A program made the position numbers and the translations under genes. From Bacteroidales bacterium (GTDB lineage: Bacteria; Bacteroidota; Bacteroidia; Bacteroidales; Paludibacteraceae), in contig SUXC01000002.1 of the NCBI GenBank assembly GCA_015061165.1, forward strand, positions 124,001 through 188,000: a DNA stretch of 64,000 nucleotides. The letters are read 5' to 3'. How positions within the stretch are numbered: the stretch's first letter is position 1; each line of letters opens with the position of its first letter. The notes beneath the pieces were generated by a model. The model ran no database searches and was not told the DNA's origin. It was given only the letters and a program-made list of their open reading frames with translations. Shown one piece after another: positions 1-8,752 of this stretch.

Positions 1-316
1 CTTCGGCCAGCATGGAGTTGGATATATCCAACGCCACCATCACCTCTATGCCTTGTCGCTTAACGGTATTCTCTTTTTGCCCAAACTGTGGACGTGCCGC
101 AGCCACTATCAGTAGCACCAATGCCACAAGCATTAGACAGAACTTCCATATCGGACGACTCTTAGAGGCATCGGGCATCAGTTGTGCCATCAGTTCCTTA
201 TCGCCAAACTCCTGCAATTGGCGTTGTTTACGTTTGGTACTAACCACATACCCTATCACGAACACAGGTACGGCGATGAGCCACCAAAGCATTTCTATAT
301 TTGCAAATCTAAACAT
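1..316 (-). CDS. batB: BatB-like von Willebrand factor A protein, 3' part outside window
   Basis: This is the first 105 residues of a membrane-anchored VWA-domain protein; the rest lies left of the window. The start ATG is at 314-316 on the minus strand and gives MFRFANIEMLWWL, followed by a hydrophobic segment, a basic stretch, and a second hydrophobic segment around residues 60-75. The visible end contains the MIDAS metal-site motif DISNSM (DxSxS), as in BatA/BatB pairs. It is the last visible gene of a minus-strand moxR-DUF58-batA-batB run, 45 bp after batA. The Bat proteins are linked to oxygen and stress tolerance in Bacteroides and are thought to form a periplasm-facing complex; the exact role is unsettled. 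The gene is too short for the original frame list but is clear in translation. Confidence 0.85.
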   Translation of the reverse strand, partial: MFRFANIEMLWWLIAVPVFVIGYVVSTKRKQRQLQEFGDKELMAQLMPDASKSRPIWKFCLMLVALVLLIVAAARPQFGQKENTVKRQGIEVMVALDISNSMLAE

Positions 317-361
317 AAATTCTTGCCTATAAACTATAAACTTTACACTATAAACTTTACA

Positions 362-1339
362 CTACTCCGCCACTGTGCGGGTTACGAAGAAACGAATGAG
401 TATCTCTATCAGCAGACACAGCAATGCAGCTGTTAGGAATGGCATAAAGTATTCCGTGCGTTTGGAGTACTCGCGAACACGAATCTTGGTCTTTTCCAGT
501 TGGTCGATTTGTTGATAGATACTGCGCAGACTATTATTGTCGGTTGCACGAAAATACTCACCTCCTGTCATTTGTGCGATATTGCGGAGTGCAGTCTCGT
601 CAAACTCAGAGCTCATGTATTGTTTACCCATGGGTGTTTGTATAGGTACCAACTCATCTCGCGTGCCCACGCCTATCGCGTACACGCGTATATTAAAGGT
701 CTTTGCTATTTCCGCAGCAGTTTGTGGGTCTATATCGCCGCTGTTATTGCTACCATCTGTCAGCAGGATAACCACTTTGGACTTAGTAGGCGAGTCTTTC
801 ATTCGATTAACGGCGTTGGCCAATCCCAGACCAATGGCTGTTCCATCTTCTATCATGCCGAACTTCACCGAATGAAACAGGTTCACCAGCACCGCATGAT
901 CGGTTGTCAATGGGCATTGCGTAAAGCTTTCGCCCGCAAACACCACCAATCCTATTTGGTCATTAGGGCGCGAGAGCACAAACTCGGTTGCTACAGCTTT
1001 TGCAGCTTCCAATCGGTTGGGTTTCAGGTCTTCGCCAAGCATTGTACCCGAGATATCCAGAGCCATCATAATATCGATACCTTCCGTACTCTCCGACTGC
1101 CAGCGGTTGCTCAGTTGTGGGCGAGCCAACGCCAATGACAGCAACGCTATGACAGCCACATGCAGCACAAAAGGCACATGAATCAGCCATACGCGCCAAC
1201 TCTTAGGGTGTTGCACAAGGCTATCTGTGGAAGACAACTGCACCGATGCACGTGCATTACGCAGCTTCCATATATACCATCCTACTACTGGTATCAGCAG
1301 CAAGAGCAGAAACAAATATCCTGGATTAGCAAATGTCAT
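362..1339 (-). CDS. batA: BatA-like von Willebrand factor A membrane protein
   Basis: This is a 325-residue VWA protein of the Bat aerotolerance operon. Two N-terminal hydrophobic segments (about residues 5-25 and 55-75) precede a VWA domain, and a further hydrophobic segment lies near the C-terminus (about 300-320). The VWA domain would face the periplasm. The MIDAS motif is D95-I-S-G-T99, so Thr stands where the strict DxSxS consensus has Ser; the downstream LLTDGSNNSGD segment supplies the other metal-site residues. The stretch GEDLKPNRLEAAK after the MIDAS is typical of Bacteroidota BatA. The gene sits between a membrane protein upstream (28 bp gap) and batB downstream, on the same strand. 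Assignment as BatA rather than BatB is from gene order. Confidence 0.88.
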   Translation of the reverse strand: MTFANPGYLFLLLLLIPVVGWYIWKLRNARASVQLSSTDSLVQHPKSWRVWLIHVPFVLHVAVIALLSLALARPQLSNRWQSESTEGIDIMMALDISGTMLGEDLKPNRLEAAKAVATEFVLSRPNDQIGLVVFAGESFTQCPLTTDHAVLVNLFHSVKFGMIEDGTAIGLGLANAVNRMKDSPTKSKVVILLTDGSNNSGDIDPQTAAEIAKTFNIRVYAIGVGTRDELVPIQTPMGKQYMSSEFDETALRNIAQMTGGEYFRATDNNSLRSIYQQIDQLEKTKIRVREYSKRTEYFMPFLTAALLCLLIEILIRFFVTRTVAE

Positions 1340-1366
1340 AATGTTTACAATTGGACAATGTACAAT

Positions 1367-2263
1367 TTAGTTTTCTGTAGGTTCTTCTACAGGGGTTGTC
1401 TCTTTCACAAAGGTGTATGCACTGCGCAGACTTTTTTCATTCTCATCGGGTGTTGCGGTCCATTTAGCGAACTTCACCAAGTCTGCCAACGTCAGCATCT
1501 CGCGCAGCGATTCATACAGTTCTTTCTTATCGCTGAGCAGTCCGCGCATAGCACGCAGTGTCTCGTCGGAAGTCTGCTCCACGCTGCTCACTTCAAAGCG
1601 GCGAGCTATGTATTCGCGCACCACATCTGTGAGTTGGGTGTGATATTCCTTCACTTGTCCTGTCTGCCAAATCTTCTGTTCGCGGATAGCATCCAGTTTC
1701 TCCAACGCCACTTCCTCTGCGGGGCGCAATGGCTCGGCAGGTAGCACCTCATCTTCGCTTTTGCGTGCACGACTTTGCAGATAAGTAATCAGGTAATATC
1801 CTCCCACGCCTATTCCTGCTATGGCCAATGCCAACAGTACCCAGCGCAATATTCCCCACCACCAGATAGGGGCTTTGTATATCCCTTTGATGTCGGTGAT
1901 AGCCATATCGGTGCTATCCATCTCGAACGGTTGCACCACATTCAGCATGAGCGACTCGCTCCAAACGGTGTCATCGCCACTCACGAAGGGCAGCGGAGCG
2001 ATATAGAACAACGAGTCCTCAAACGATGTCAGCGTTACATATTGGTTGTATTGTACGCGTCCATCATTCAGCATAGCGGTGTCTATTATCGTTTTGTCCA
2101 CAATCTCTATGCCGGGTATGAGTTCTTCGCTCAACACGGGCAACTGCACTTGCTCGCCTACCTCACAGGTCGCCCGCAAATGCAAATCGGTCTGATCGCC
2201 GATAAAGAGGGTGGTACTATCTATTGCGGCACTTACCACCAGTGCCAAAATCGTTGTTAGCAT
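1367..2263 (-). CDS. Membrane protein of the Bat operon (DUF4381/BatD-like)
   Basis: This is a 298-residue protein with an N-terminal signal-like segment (MLTTILALVVSAA), a beta-rich extracytoplasmic part of about 110 residues, one membrane segment around residues 136-160 (WWWGILRWVLLALAIAG region) and a charged cytoplasmic tail with helical heptads. Bacteroidales Bat operons usually have a poorly described gene of this layout between the DUF58 gene and batA, and this one occupies that place. Its start overlaps the end of the DUF58 gene by 7 bp, which implies translational coupling. The role is inferred: a membrane partner of the MoxR/VWA complex. It is not the full-length BatD, which is longer and lies downstream of batB in known operons. 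Confidence 0.7.
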   Translation of the reverse strand: MLTTILALVVSAAIDSTTLFIGDQTDLHLRATCEVGEQVQLPVLSEELIPGIEIVDKTIIDTAMLNDGRVQYNQYVTLTSFEDSLFYIAPLPFVSGDDTVWSESLMLNVVQPFEMDSTDMAITDIKGIYKAPIWWWGILRWVLLALAIAGIGVGGYYLITYLQSRARKSEDEVLPAEPLRPAEEVALEKLDAIREQKIWQTGQVKEYHTQLTDVVREYIARRFEVSSVEQTSDETLRAMRGLLSDKKELYESLREMLTLADLVKFAKWTATPDENEKSLRSAYTFVKETTPVEEPTEN

Positions 2264-3120
2264 TTGAATAAGTGCATTAAGGCTTTCACATAATCTTCAT
2301 CTGTACGCACGCTCACTTGATTAACGCCTGTGCGTGTGAACAGTTGTTCTATTTGTTCTTGATTGGTGCGCCATGCTTTCGCGTACGCATCGCGTACCGA
2401 ACGGATAGCGGTATCCACCCAAATATCATTACCTGTTTCTGCATCGTGGAACTTCGCCAATCCTATGTTGGGCAGTTCTGCTTCACGGCGGTCGTATATC
2501 TGTATTGCATTGACCTCGTGGCGATTAGATGCAATCATCAATGGCTGATACATATTGCCCGAACCAATAAAGTCCGAAATCAAGAACGCGGTGCAGTGGC
2601 GTTTTTGTGCGTTCGTAAAGTACTGCAACGCTTGTGCCACGTTTGTGCCTTTGGAGGTAGGTTCCAGGCTCAGCAACTCGCGAATGATATGCAGCACGTG
2701 GGTCTTACCTTTCTTGGCAGGGATATATTTCTCTATCTTGTCCGAGAAGAATATCACTCCCACTTTATCGTTGTTTGCGATGGTGGAGAATGCCAAGGTG
2801 GCTGCCACTTCGGCCATCATATCACGTTTCATCTGACTCAGTGTTCCGAAGTTGCGGCTGCCCGACACATCTACCAGCAGCATCACCGTCAGTTCGCGCT
2901 CTTCCTCAAACACTTTCACAAAGGGCTTGTTGAGGCGTGCTGTTACATTCCAATCTATCGAGCGCACATCATCACCGGGCTGATACTCACGCACTTCCGA
3001 GAACGCCATTCCCCGTCCCTTGAACTGCGAATGGTATTCGCCAGCAAAGATATTTCGGCTCAACTTACGAGCCTTTATTTCTATCTTCCGTACCCGTTGT
3101 AGTAATTCCTCAGCATTCAT
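2257..3120 (-). CDS. DUF58 domain protein of the MoxR/Bat operon
   Basis: This 287-residue soluble protein has the DUF58 signature GRGMAFSEVREYQPGDDVR followed by SIDWNVTARLNKPFVKVFEEERE, near residues 35-80. A VWA-like fold follows, with DVSGS as its metal-site motif. There is no signal peptide or membrane segment. DUF58 proteins are regularly encoded next to MoxR ATPases and are thought to be their substrates or partners; the biochemical function is not known. It is 49 bp downstream of moxR and overlaps the next gene by 7 bp. The length and motif order are normal for Bacteroidales. Confidence 0.9.
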   Translation of the reverse strand: MNAEELLQRVRKIEIKARKLSRNIFAGEYHSQFKGRGMAFSEVREYQPGDDVRSIDWNVTARLNKPFVKVFEEERELTVMLLVDVSGSRNFGTLSQMKRDMMAEVAATLAFSTIANNDKVGVIFFSDKIEKYIPAKKGKTHVLHIIRELLSLEPTSKGTNVAQALQYFTNAQKRHCTAFLISDFIGSGNMYQPLMIASNRHEVNAIQIYDRREAELPNIGLAKFHDAETGNDIWVDTAIRSVRDAYAKAWRTNQEQIEQLFTRTGVNQVSVRTDEDYVKALMHLFKC

Positions 3121-3169
3121 GCCTATAACCTTTAACCTATAGCCCGAAGGGCGTTCTATAACCTAAAAT
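3121..3169. repeat. Word repeat around a small hairpin between moxR and DUF58 genes
   Basis: The 49-bp spacer is built from the words TATAACCT and TTTAACCTATA on both sides of a perfect short hairpin, GCCC-GAA-GGGC at about 3138-3148. The same layout (AT-rich words flanking a tiny GC-rich hairpin) recurs elsewhere in the window, for example at 39284-39375. Confidence 0.6.
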
Positions 3170-4165
3170 TTATGGAACTTGCACAGCGTTCAATACTTCT
3201 GTAATCACATCTTCTGTCGTGATATTGTTTGCTTCGGCCTCGTAGGTCAAACCGATACGATGACGCAGTACATCATAGCATACGGCGCGCACATCTTCAG
3301 GAATCACGTAGCCGCGGCGGTGGATAAAGGCGTATGCACGTGCTGCCAATGCCAAACTGATACTTGCACGAGGCGAACCGCCGAAGGCGATCATAGCCTT
3401 CATCTTCTCCAGTCCGTATGCCTCTGGCTGACGAGTAGCAAACACGATATCCACAATGTATTTCTCTATCTTCTCATCGATATATACTTCGCGTACTATT
3501 TGGCGTGCTTTGAGGATGTCCGACTTCTCCAAGATAGGTTTCACAATCACTTTTTCGCCTGTTATGTTTTGGCGAATGATTTGCATTTCCTCTTCTTTTT
3601 TAGGGTAGCCAATCACCACTTTCAGCATAAAACGGTCGGTTTGTGCCTCTGGCAATGGGTAAGTACCTTCTTGTTCGATTGGGTTTTGTGTGGCCAACAC
3701 GAGGAAAGGCTCTTCCAACTTGTAGGTCTGCTCACCGATGGTGATTTGACGCTCTTGCATGGCCTCCAACAGTGCGCTTTGCACTTTGGCAGGAGCACGG
3801 TTAATCTCATCTGCCAACACAAAGTTTGCGAAGATAGGACCTTGTTTCACTTTAAACTCTTCCGACTTTTGCGAATAGATTTGTGTACCAAGCACATCGG
3901 CTGGCAACAAGTCGGGTGTAAACTGAATACGGCTAAAGTCGCCTTTTACCAGTTTTGCCAATGTGTTGATTGCCAATGTCTTTGCCAAACCGGGCACACC
4001 TTCCAGCAGGATATGTCCATCGGCCAACAGACCTATCAACAGACTTTCCACCAAGTGTTTTTGTCCTACAATCACTTGGTTCATGCCCATGGTCAGGGCA
4101 TCTATAAACGAGCTTTCTCGCTCAATACGCTCTTGCAATTCGCGAATATCTACAGTTGTTTGCAT
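3170..4165 (-). CDS. moxR: MoxR family AAA+ ATPase
   Basis: This is a 331-residue AAA+ ATPase of the MoxR class. Walker A is GVPGLAKT (residues 56-63), Walker B ends in LADE (D119, E120), and the sensor region is ATQNP (N161). The arginine-finger and lid regions follow and the C-terminal AAA lid domain is complete. MoxR proteins act as chaperone-like ATPases on VWA-domain partners, which fits the two VWA genes downstream in the same operon. It is the first gene of the minus-strand run. No clean TAnnTTTG promoter was found in the repeat-rich 470 bp upstream. The length is normal. Confidence 0.93.
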   Translation of the reverse strand: MQTTVDIRELQERIERESSFIDALTMGMNQVIVGQKHLVESLLIGLLADGHILLEGVPGLAKTLAINTLAKLVKGDFSRIQFTPDLLPADVLGTQIYSQKSEEFKVKQGPIFANFVLADEINRAPAKVQSALLEAMQERQITIGEQTYKLEEPFLVLATQNPIEQEGTYPLPEAQTDRFMLKVVIGYPKKEEEMQIIRQNITGEKVIVKPILEKSDILKARQIVREVYIDEKIEKYIVDIVFATRQPEAYGLEKMKAMIAFGGSPRASISLALAARAYAFIHRRGYVIPEDVRAVCYDVLRHRIGLTYEAEANNITTEDVITEVLNAVQVP

Positions 4166-4249
4166 ATTGTTTGAATTTTAGTATTTTCATGTATGATTAA
4201 GTGCACACCAAAAAAGTGCTACTTATTAAGGTACACAAAAACCGTGCCA

Positions 4250-4446
4250 AAGCAATTTCCAATCTTCGATTCCCGACTCTCACCCTTGACTCCCGCCTCC
4301 CGACTCCCGATTCTCACCCTTGACTCCCGACTCCCGATTCCCCCACTTGACTCCCGATTCGCGATTCCCGATCCCCCGCTCCCCCCGTCAATCGTTAGTG
4401 ATTCGTTAGTTATTCGTTAGTGATTCGTTAGTGATTCGTTAGTTAT
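4250..4446. repeat. Two degenerate direct-repeat tracts upstream of moxR
   Basis: The 470-bp gap between moxR and the lipid kinase gene contains no gene. From about 4256 to 4380 it is made of the words GACTCCCG and CGATTCCCG with TTGACTCCCG joins. From about 4388 to 4446 it is made of near-perfect 11-bp units (TGATTCGTTAG or TTATTCGTTAG, five copies). The first word family recurs at 8683-8720 and 22616-22668. Confidence 0.8.
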
Positions 4447-4558
4447 TAAGCACTTCTATAAGGCACATCAGCGTACCCTCAGACCACCCAAATACACACA
4501 TTTCCCCACCGTTAAACGGGCACAAATTTTCTATATTTCTTTCAAAAACACGTTTTTT

Positions 4559-4590
4559 CTTGCGTATATCACTTTTTTTTTGTACCTTTG
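4559..4590 (+). promoter_or_regulatory. Bacteroidota-type promoter of the lipid kinase gene
   Basis: The -7 element TACCTTTG lies at 4583-4590. CTTG at 4559-4562 stands at the -33 position with the usual 20-nt spacing. The start codon is at 4637, giving a leader of about 40 nt. Confidence 0.75.
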
Positions 4591-4636
4591 CGCGATATTT
4601 TGTGCTTGTGCACATCACATAACGAAGCAACGCCTT

Positions 4637-5515
4637 ATGAAGAATATAGCATTTATCGTAAACCCTATTTCGGGTACTAAGACTAAAAACCGCATAGCCA
4701 AACTGATCCGCGAGCTTTTAGATCCGCTACAGTTTGCGCCCACTGTCGTGGTTACGGAGTATGCGGGGCATGCCACGCAGTTGGCGCAGCAGTTCGCCAT
4801 GCAGGAATACTACGCGGTAGTAGCAGTGGGTGGCGATGGCACTGTCAATGAGGTTGCCAGCGGACTGATTGGCACGAACACCGCACTCGGTATCATTCCC
4901 AATGGTAGTGGCAACGGTTTTGCGCGACATTTGGATATCTCTACCCGCATGAACCGCGCTGTCGAAATGTTAAACAGCAGCGAGATCATCAATGTGGATT
5001 ATGGTATGGTGAATAACCAACCTTTCTTTTCCACTTGCGGAGTGGGGTTTGATGCAGTAGTGGCACAAGATTTCTCCGACAGCAGTCGTGGGTTAAAAGG
5101 ATATATCCAAAGCATTTTCAAAGACCTATTCCAGTATAAACCAGAAACCTACCACCTCAAAGGCAATGGTATTGACCTCACAACCACCGCCTTTCTCATC
5201 AATTTCGCCAATGCGGGACAATGGGGCTATGATGCTTATATCGCTCCTAAAGCCAGTGTGCAAGATGGTTGGTTGGACGTGGCGGTTGTCAGTGAGTTTC
5301 CTATGGTGGCAGCACCAGGATTGGCATTAAGTTTGTTCACCAAGAATATTGACGAGAAACTACATCTCAACACCCTGCGTGCCAAAGAGCTCACCCTCAC
5401 ACGCCAGAGCGAGGGAGTAGCGCATATCGACGGAACACCCGTTACCATGCCTGCTCAGCTGCATGTCAAGATTGTGGAAGATGGACTCAAAGTATTGGTA
5501 AAAAAGCGTTTTTAA
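4637..5515 (+). CDS. Diacylglycerol/lipid kinase family protein (YegS/DgkB-like)
   Basis: This is a 292-residue soluble kinase of the diacylglycerol kinase catalytic (DAGK_cat) family. Such enzymes phosphorylate diacylglycerol or related lipids with ATP and serve lipid turnover. The N-terminus [12 protein letters not shown] and the nucleotide-binding loop GGDGTVNEV (residues 65-73), followed by [11 protein letters not shown], are diagnostic. The start at 4637 ([10 protein letters not shown]) is preferred over an upstream in-frame codon at 4580, because 4580 lies within the promoter element. The next gene, dut, starts 11 bp after the stop, so the two probably share a transcript. The exact lipid substrate cannot be told from sequence. 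Confidence 0.9.
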   Translation: MKNIAFIVNPISGTKTKNRIAKLIRELLDPLQFAPTVVVTEYAGHATQLAQQFAMQEYYAVVAVGGDGTVNEVASGLIGTNTALGIIPNGSGNGFARHLDISTRMNRAVEMLNSSEIINVDYGMVNNQPFFSTCGVGFDAVVAQDFSDSSRGLKGYIQSIFKDLFQYKPETYHLKGNGIDLTTTAFLINFANAGQWGYDAYIAPKASVQDGWLDVAVVSEFPMVAAPGLALSLFTKNIDEKLHLNTLRAKELTLTRQSEGVAHIDGTPVTMPAQLHVKIVEDGLKVLVKKRF

Positions 5516-5526
5516 CAACTCGTTTC

Positions 5527-5973
5527 ATGGATAATAGTATGGAGATAAAAATCATCAACCGAAGCAACAACCCGCTGCCCCGTTATGAGAGTGCACAGGC
5601 AGCAGGTATGGACATACGTTGCCATCTGTCAGAACCTATCACTTTGCAGCCATTGCAGCGCAAACTCCTGCCTACGGGGCTTTATATTGAGTTGCCTGTC
5701 GGCTATGAAGCACAGATTCGCCCTCGCAGTGGCTTGGCTCTCAAACGCGGACTGACCGTGCTGAACACCCCAGGTACCATTGATGCGGACTATCGTGGCG
5801 AGATTGGTGTTATACTCATCAACCTCAGCAACGAGCCACAAACCATTGAGCCAGGAGAACGTATTTGCCAAATGGTCATTGCTAAACACGAACAACCCCA
5901 ACTGATTGAGGTCGAGGTGCTTGGCGAGACAGAGCGCGGAGCAGGAGGTTTTGGACATAGCGGAAGTAATTAG
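5527..5973 (+). CDS. dut: dUTP diphosphatase
   Basis: This is a 148-residue trimeric-type dUTPase, which hydrolyses dUTP to dUMP and diphosphate and so keeps uracil out of DNA. The five family motifs are present in order: [16 protein letters not shown], the substrate motif [26 protein letters not shown] and the C-terminal GAGGFGHSG. The catalytic Asp is in the DADYRG segment. Two ATGs are possible (5527 and 5539); the second (MEIKIINRS) matches the usual family start better, but both keep all motifs. It follows the lipid kinase by 11 bp and is followed by a TPR gene 9 bp on. Confidence 0.95.
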   Translation: MDNSMEIKIINRSNNPLPRYESAQAAGMDIRCHLSEPITLQPLQRKLLPTGLYIELPVGYEAQIRPRSGLALKRGLTVLNTPGTIDADYRGEIGVILINLSNEPQTIEPGERICQMVIAKHEQPQLIEVEVLGETERGAGGFGHSGSN

Positions 5974-5982
5974 GAATTGAGA

Positions 5983-6984
5983 ATGTTGAGTTTCCAACAG
6001 AAAATATGGCTCGTGTTATGGGTGTTGTTTGTTAGTACAACGCTCAATTGTCTATCCGCAAAGTCTATAGATACGGATACACTCAGCATAGAGCGTGAGC
6101 AACAGTTCCTCTACTATTTCTATGAGGCTGAGCGACTTATCCAACTACAGAAGATAGAAGAAGCCAAACCTGTAGTGGAGTTCTGCTATGCCCTCAACCC
6201 CAACGATGCCACTATCAACAACTACATGGGGCTCTATGCACAAGCCGAGCAAGACACCTCGGCTATGGCTGCGTATTTTCGCCGTGCCTACGAACTGAAC
6301 CCAAAAGAGTATTGGTACAACCATCACGTTCTGCAACTGCAAAGCGATAACAAGAAAGTCCAACAACAAGCCGTCCAGCAATTGGCTGCGTTAGCCAAGG
6401 AGGACACGGCCAATGTCGAACTGCACGAGATACTGCAAAAAGCGTACATCATGCTTCAGCAATACCGTCAGGCGCTCGAAACGCAAGACCGATTGGACTC
6501 TATCAATGGCTACGATGCCATGAGTGCCATGCAACGCTACCGCCTCAACGCGATGATGCGCAACAACAAACAGGCCATTTACGAGATAGAACGATACTTA
6601 GAGCTTGACCCCGACAACTATCAGTTCCAAGTCTTTCGTATGCAACTCTATGAGCAGACCCAACAACCACCTGCCAAGATGATTCCTGCTTACGAGGCTG
6701 TACTTCGTATGGACTCACGCAACATAGTTGTCATGAACAACTTGGCATGGAACCTCTGCCTCATTCACAAAGACCTATTGCGTGCCGAGCAACTCTCTCG
6801 CACCACTATCATGCGCGAACCCACCAATCCTATTTACCTCGACACCTACGCTTGGATTATGCATCTACTGGGCGACTGCGAATCTGCCATCTTCTATATC
6901 GAGCGCGCTATAGAACATAGCACCGAGGAAATAGATAAAGAGATACAGAAACATTATAAGGAAATAAAGAAAAAATGCAAGTAA
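5983..6984 (+). CDS. Exported tetratricopeptide repeat protein
   Basis: This is a 333-residue protein with a signal peptide (hydrophobic residues about 8-22, likely cut after LSA) and several TPR units in the rest, such as PVVEFCYALNPNDATINNYMG and the closing IYLDTYAWIMHLLGDCESA. A TPR array implies a scaffold or protein-interaction role in the periplasm or at the outer membrane. ATG at 5983 is taken as the start rather than TTG at 5977. Its 3' end overlaps the next gene by 10 bp. The order dut, TPR, DUF4292 lipoprotein, EnvC-like factor is a familiar Bacteroidales neighbourhood, suggesting an envelope role. Confidence 0.82.
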   Translation: MLSFQQKIWLVLWVLFVSTTLNCLSAKSIDTDTLSIEREQQFLYYFYEAERLIQLQKIEEAKPVVEFCYALNPNDATINNYMGLYAQAEQDTSAMAAYFRRAYELNPKEYWYNHHVLQLQSDNKKVQQQAVQQLAALAKEDTANVELHEILQKAYIMLQQYRQALETQDRLDSINGYDAMSAMQRYRLNAMMRNNKQAIYEIERYLELDPDNYQFQVFRMQLYEQTQQPPAKMIPAYEAVLRMDSRNIVVMNNLAWNLCLIHKDLLRAEQLSRTTIMREPTNPIYLDTYAWIMHLLGDCESAIFYIERAIEHSTEEIDKEIQKHYKEIKKKCK

Positions 6985-7514
6985 GACGACTACTCATACC
7001 CGCTCTGTTGATTATCATTACGGTAGTCCTTTCCTCTTGTGCCACCAGTCGCCGTGCTACCTCGCGCTACCAGACCCTCTCTGAGCGTGCACAAGTCACG
7101 CTTACGTTGGACCAACGCCAATACACTATGAGTAGCCAAGTACGCATTTGGCGCAACGAGTTGGCTATCGTTTCGGTGCAACCCATGTTAGGCATTGAGA
7201 TGATACGCATGGAAGCCACCACAGATAGCCTGTGGATATTCGATAAAATGAATCGCAAATATGTGGTGCTTTCCTACCCCGAACTGCAACACCTACTCAA
7301 CACCCACATATCCTACAAGACCATTCAGGATTTCCTAACACGCTCTTCGGCGAAAGGCAAAGACCCTATACAACTGCATTTCACCTCGGGCAAACATCAA
7401 ATCTCTGTGTTATGCACGTTCTCCCACCGAGAGCAGAACACATTGCAAGCATCCACACGCACAAGAACCGATAAATATCAACAAGTTACACTTCGAGAAA
7501 TACTACCACTATGA
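6975..7514 (+). CDS. DUF4292 family lipoprotein
   Basis: This is a 179-residue predicted lipoprotein. The N-terminus MQVRRLLIPALLIIITVV leads to the lipobox LSSC, followed by a basic linker and a beta-rich domain with the DUF4292 pattern (SVQPMLGIEMIRMEATTDSLWIFDKMNRKY). The family resembles outer-membrane lipoprotein folds of the LolB/LppX type and is restricted to Bacteroidota; its ligand is unknown. The gene overlaps the TPR gene by 10 bp and its stop overlaps the next start (ATGA), so the three genes are probably translated together. Confidence 0.85.
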   Translation: MQVRRLLIPALLIIITVVLSSCATSRRATSRYQTLSERAQVTLTLDQRQYTMSSQVRIWRNELAIVSVQPMLGIEMIRMEATTDSLWIFDKMNRKYVVLSYPELQHLLNTHISYKTIQDFLTRSSAKGKDPIQLHFTSGKHQISVLCTFSHREQNTLQASTRTRTDKYQQVTLREILPL

Positions 7515-8677
7515 AATTGAGAATCATTGTTTACATACTCTGTCTTTTGGTATTGCCTGCCACTGCGCAAAACGTCAAGGAGTTGCAACGACAGCAGCAG
7601 GAATTGCAGGAGCAGTTAGCTGAGACCGCCAAGATGCTCAAGCAAACCAAGCAAAGCGAGACGGCTACCGAGAACAAACTCAACCTTTTGAACAACGACA
7701 TCAAAACGCGCAAGAAACTCATCCGCAATATTCAGGGCGAAATCAACGCCCTCAACGGAGAGATGGGCACCCTGCGACAAAGACGTACTGACTTGCAAAA
7801 GGAGTTAGAGGCATGCAAGGAAGACTATGCTCGCCTTGTCCGCGAAACGCACTATGCCGATATGCAGCAATCGCCTTTGCTATTCCTGCTATCAGCCAAC
7901 AACTTCCAACAATTGGTGCGCCGAGTACAATACATGCAGCAGTTTGCTGCCTATCGCAAAGAACAAGTCAAGAAAATCGAATCACTACAAACCGAAATCG
8001 ACATTCAGAACAACCTGCTCTCTCAGCGCAAAAACGACCGTTCCACGGCACTACAATCACAAAAACGCGAGCAAGATAAACTCACACGCGATGAACGCAA
8101 ACAAAAAGACATGCTCAAATCGCTGAAGAAACAGGAGAAAAACCTACTCGCCAAACAAAAAGAGCAACAGAAGAAAGTGGACGCACTCAACAAGCAAATT
8201 GAAGAGATGATTGCCAAACAAGTACGCACCACTACCACTCTCACCAAGGAGCAACAACTCATTGCGGGCGGATTCGAAGCCAATCAAGGACGATTGCCTT
8301 GGCCTGTGGAGAAAGGATATATCAGCGGGCACTTTGGCAAACACCAACATCCCGTACATGAGCACGTAACTATCAACAACAAAGGTCTTTACCTACAAAC
8401 AGTCAGCGGAGCCAATGCACGTGCTATCTACGAGGGAGAAGTTACCAGCTGCGCATTGGTAGGAGATGCCTATGCCGTTATCGTGCAACATGGTAACTAC
8501 CGCAGCGTTTATTCCCCACTCAAAAAACTGCATGTCAAACAAGGCGACAAACTCGCAGCGAAACAAGTCATTGGCGAGATTGTTACCAACACCAACGACG
8601 ACAACAAAACGGAACTATATTTCCAAATCTATAAAGACCGTACTATCCTCAACCCCAGCTTGTGGTTGGCACAATAA
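7511..8677 (+). CDS. EnvC-like murein hydrolase activator with degenerate M23 domain
   Basis: This is a 388-residue exported protein. A signal peptide (cleavage near ATA-QN) precedes a long coiled coil (about residues 22-240, rich in Q, K and E), followed by a LytM/M23-type domain. The metal-binding residues of active M23 peptidases are not intact. The first histidine motif reads GKHQHPVHEHVTINNKG without the following Asp. HGN is followed by YRSVYSPL instead of an HxH pair, and the last motif is LYFQIYK. In the EnvC/NlpD family such degenerate domains activate amidases rather than cut peptidoglycan, which is the inferred role here. The start overlaps the preceding stop. Confidence 0.87.
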   Translation: MKLRIIVYILCLLVLPATAQNVKELQRQQQELQEQLAETAKMLKQTKQSETATENKLNLLNNDIKTRKKLIRNIQGEINALNGEMGTLRQRRTDLQKELEACKEDYARLVRETHYADMQQSPLLFLLSANNFQQLVRRVQYMQQFAAYRKEQVKKIESLQTEIDIQNNLLSQRKNDRSTALQSQKREQDKLTRDERKQKDMLKSLKKQEKNLLAKQKEQQKKVDALNKQIEEMIAKQVRTTTTLTKEQQLIAGGFEANQGRLPWPVEKGYISGHFGKHQHPVHEHVTINNKGLYLQTVSGANARAIYEGEVTSCALVGDAYAVIVQHGNYRSVYSPLKKLHVKQGDKLAAKQVIGEIVTNTNDDNKTELYFQIYKDRTILNPSLWLAQ

Positions 8678-8682
8678 TCGAG

Positions 8683-8720
8683 AATCAAATATTGGTGTCC
8701 CGAATCGCGAATCGGGAGTC
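8683..8720. repeat. Short word repeat of the GACTCCCGATTC family
   Basis: After the EnvC-like stop the sequence reads AATCGAGAATC, CGAATCGCGAATCGGGAGTC and then an A-rich run. It is the reverse-complement form of the words at 4256-4380 and 22616-22668. Confidence 0.5.
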
Positions 8721-8752
8721 AAAAAAAAAGAAAACAAAATAAAACAACAGAT

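Noticed and set aside
3179..4174. A 331-codon plus-strand frame over moxR
   Set aside because: It is antisense to a clear MoxR ATPase with all motifs; its composition is not protein-like.
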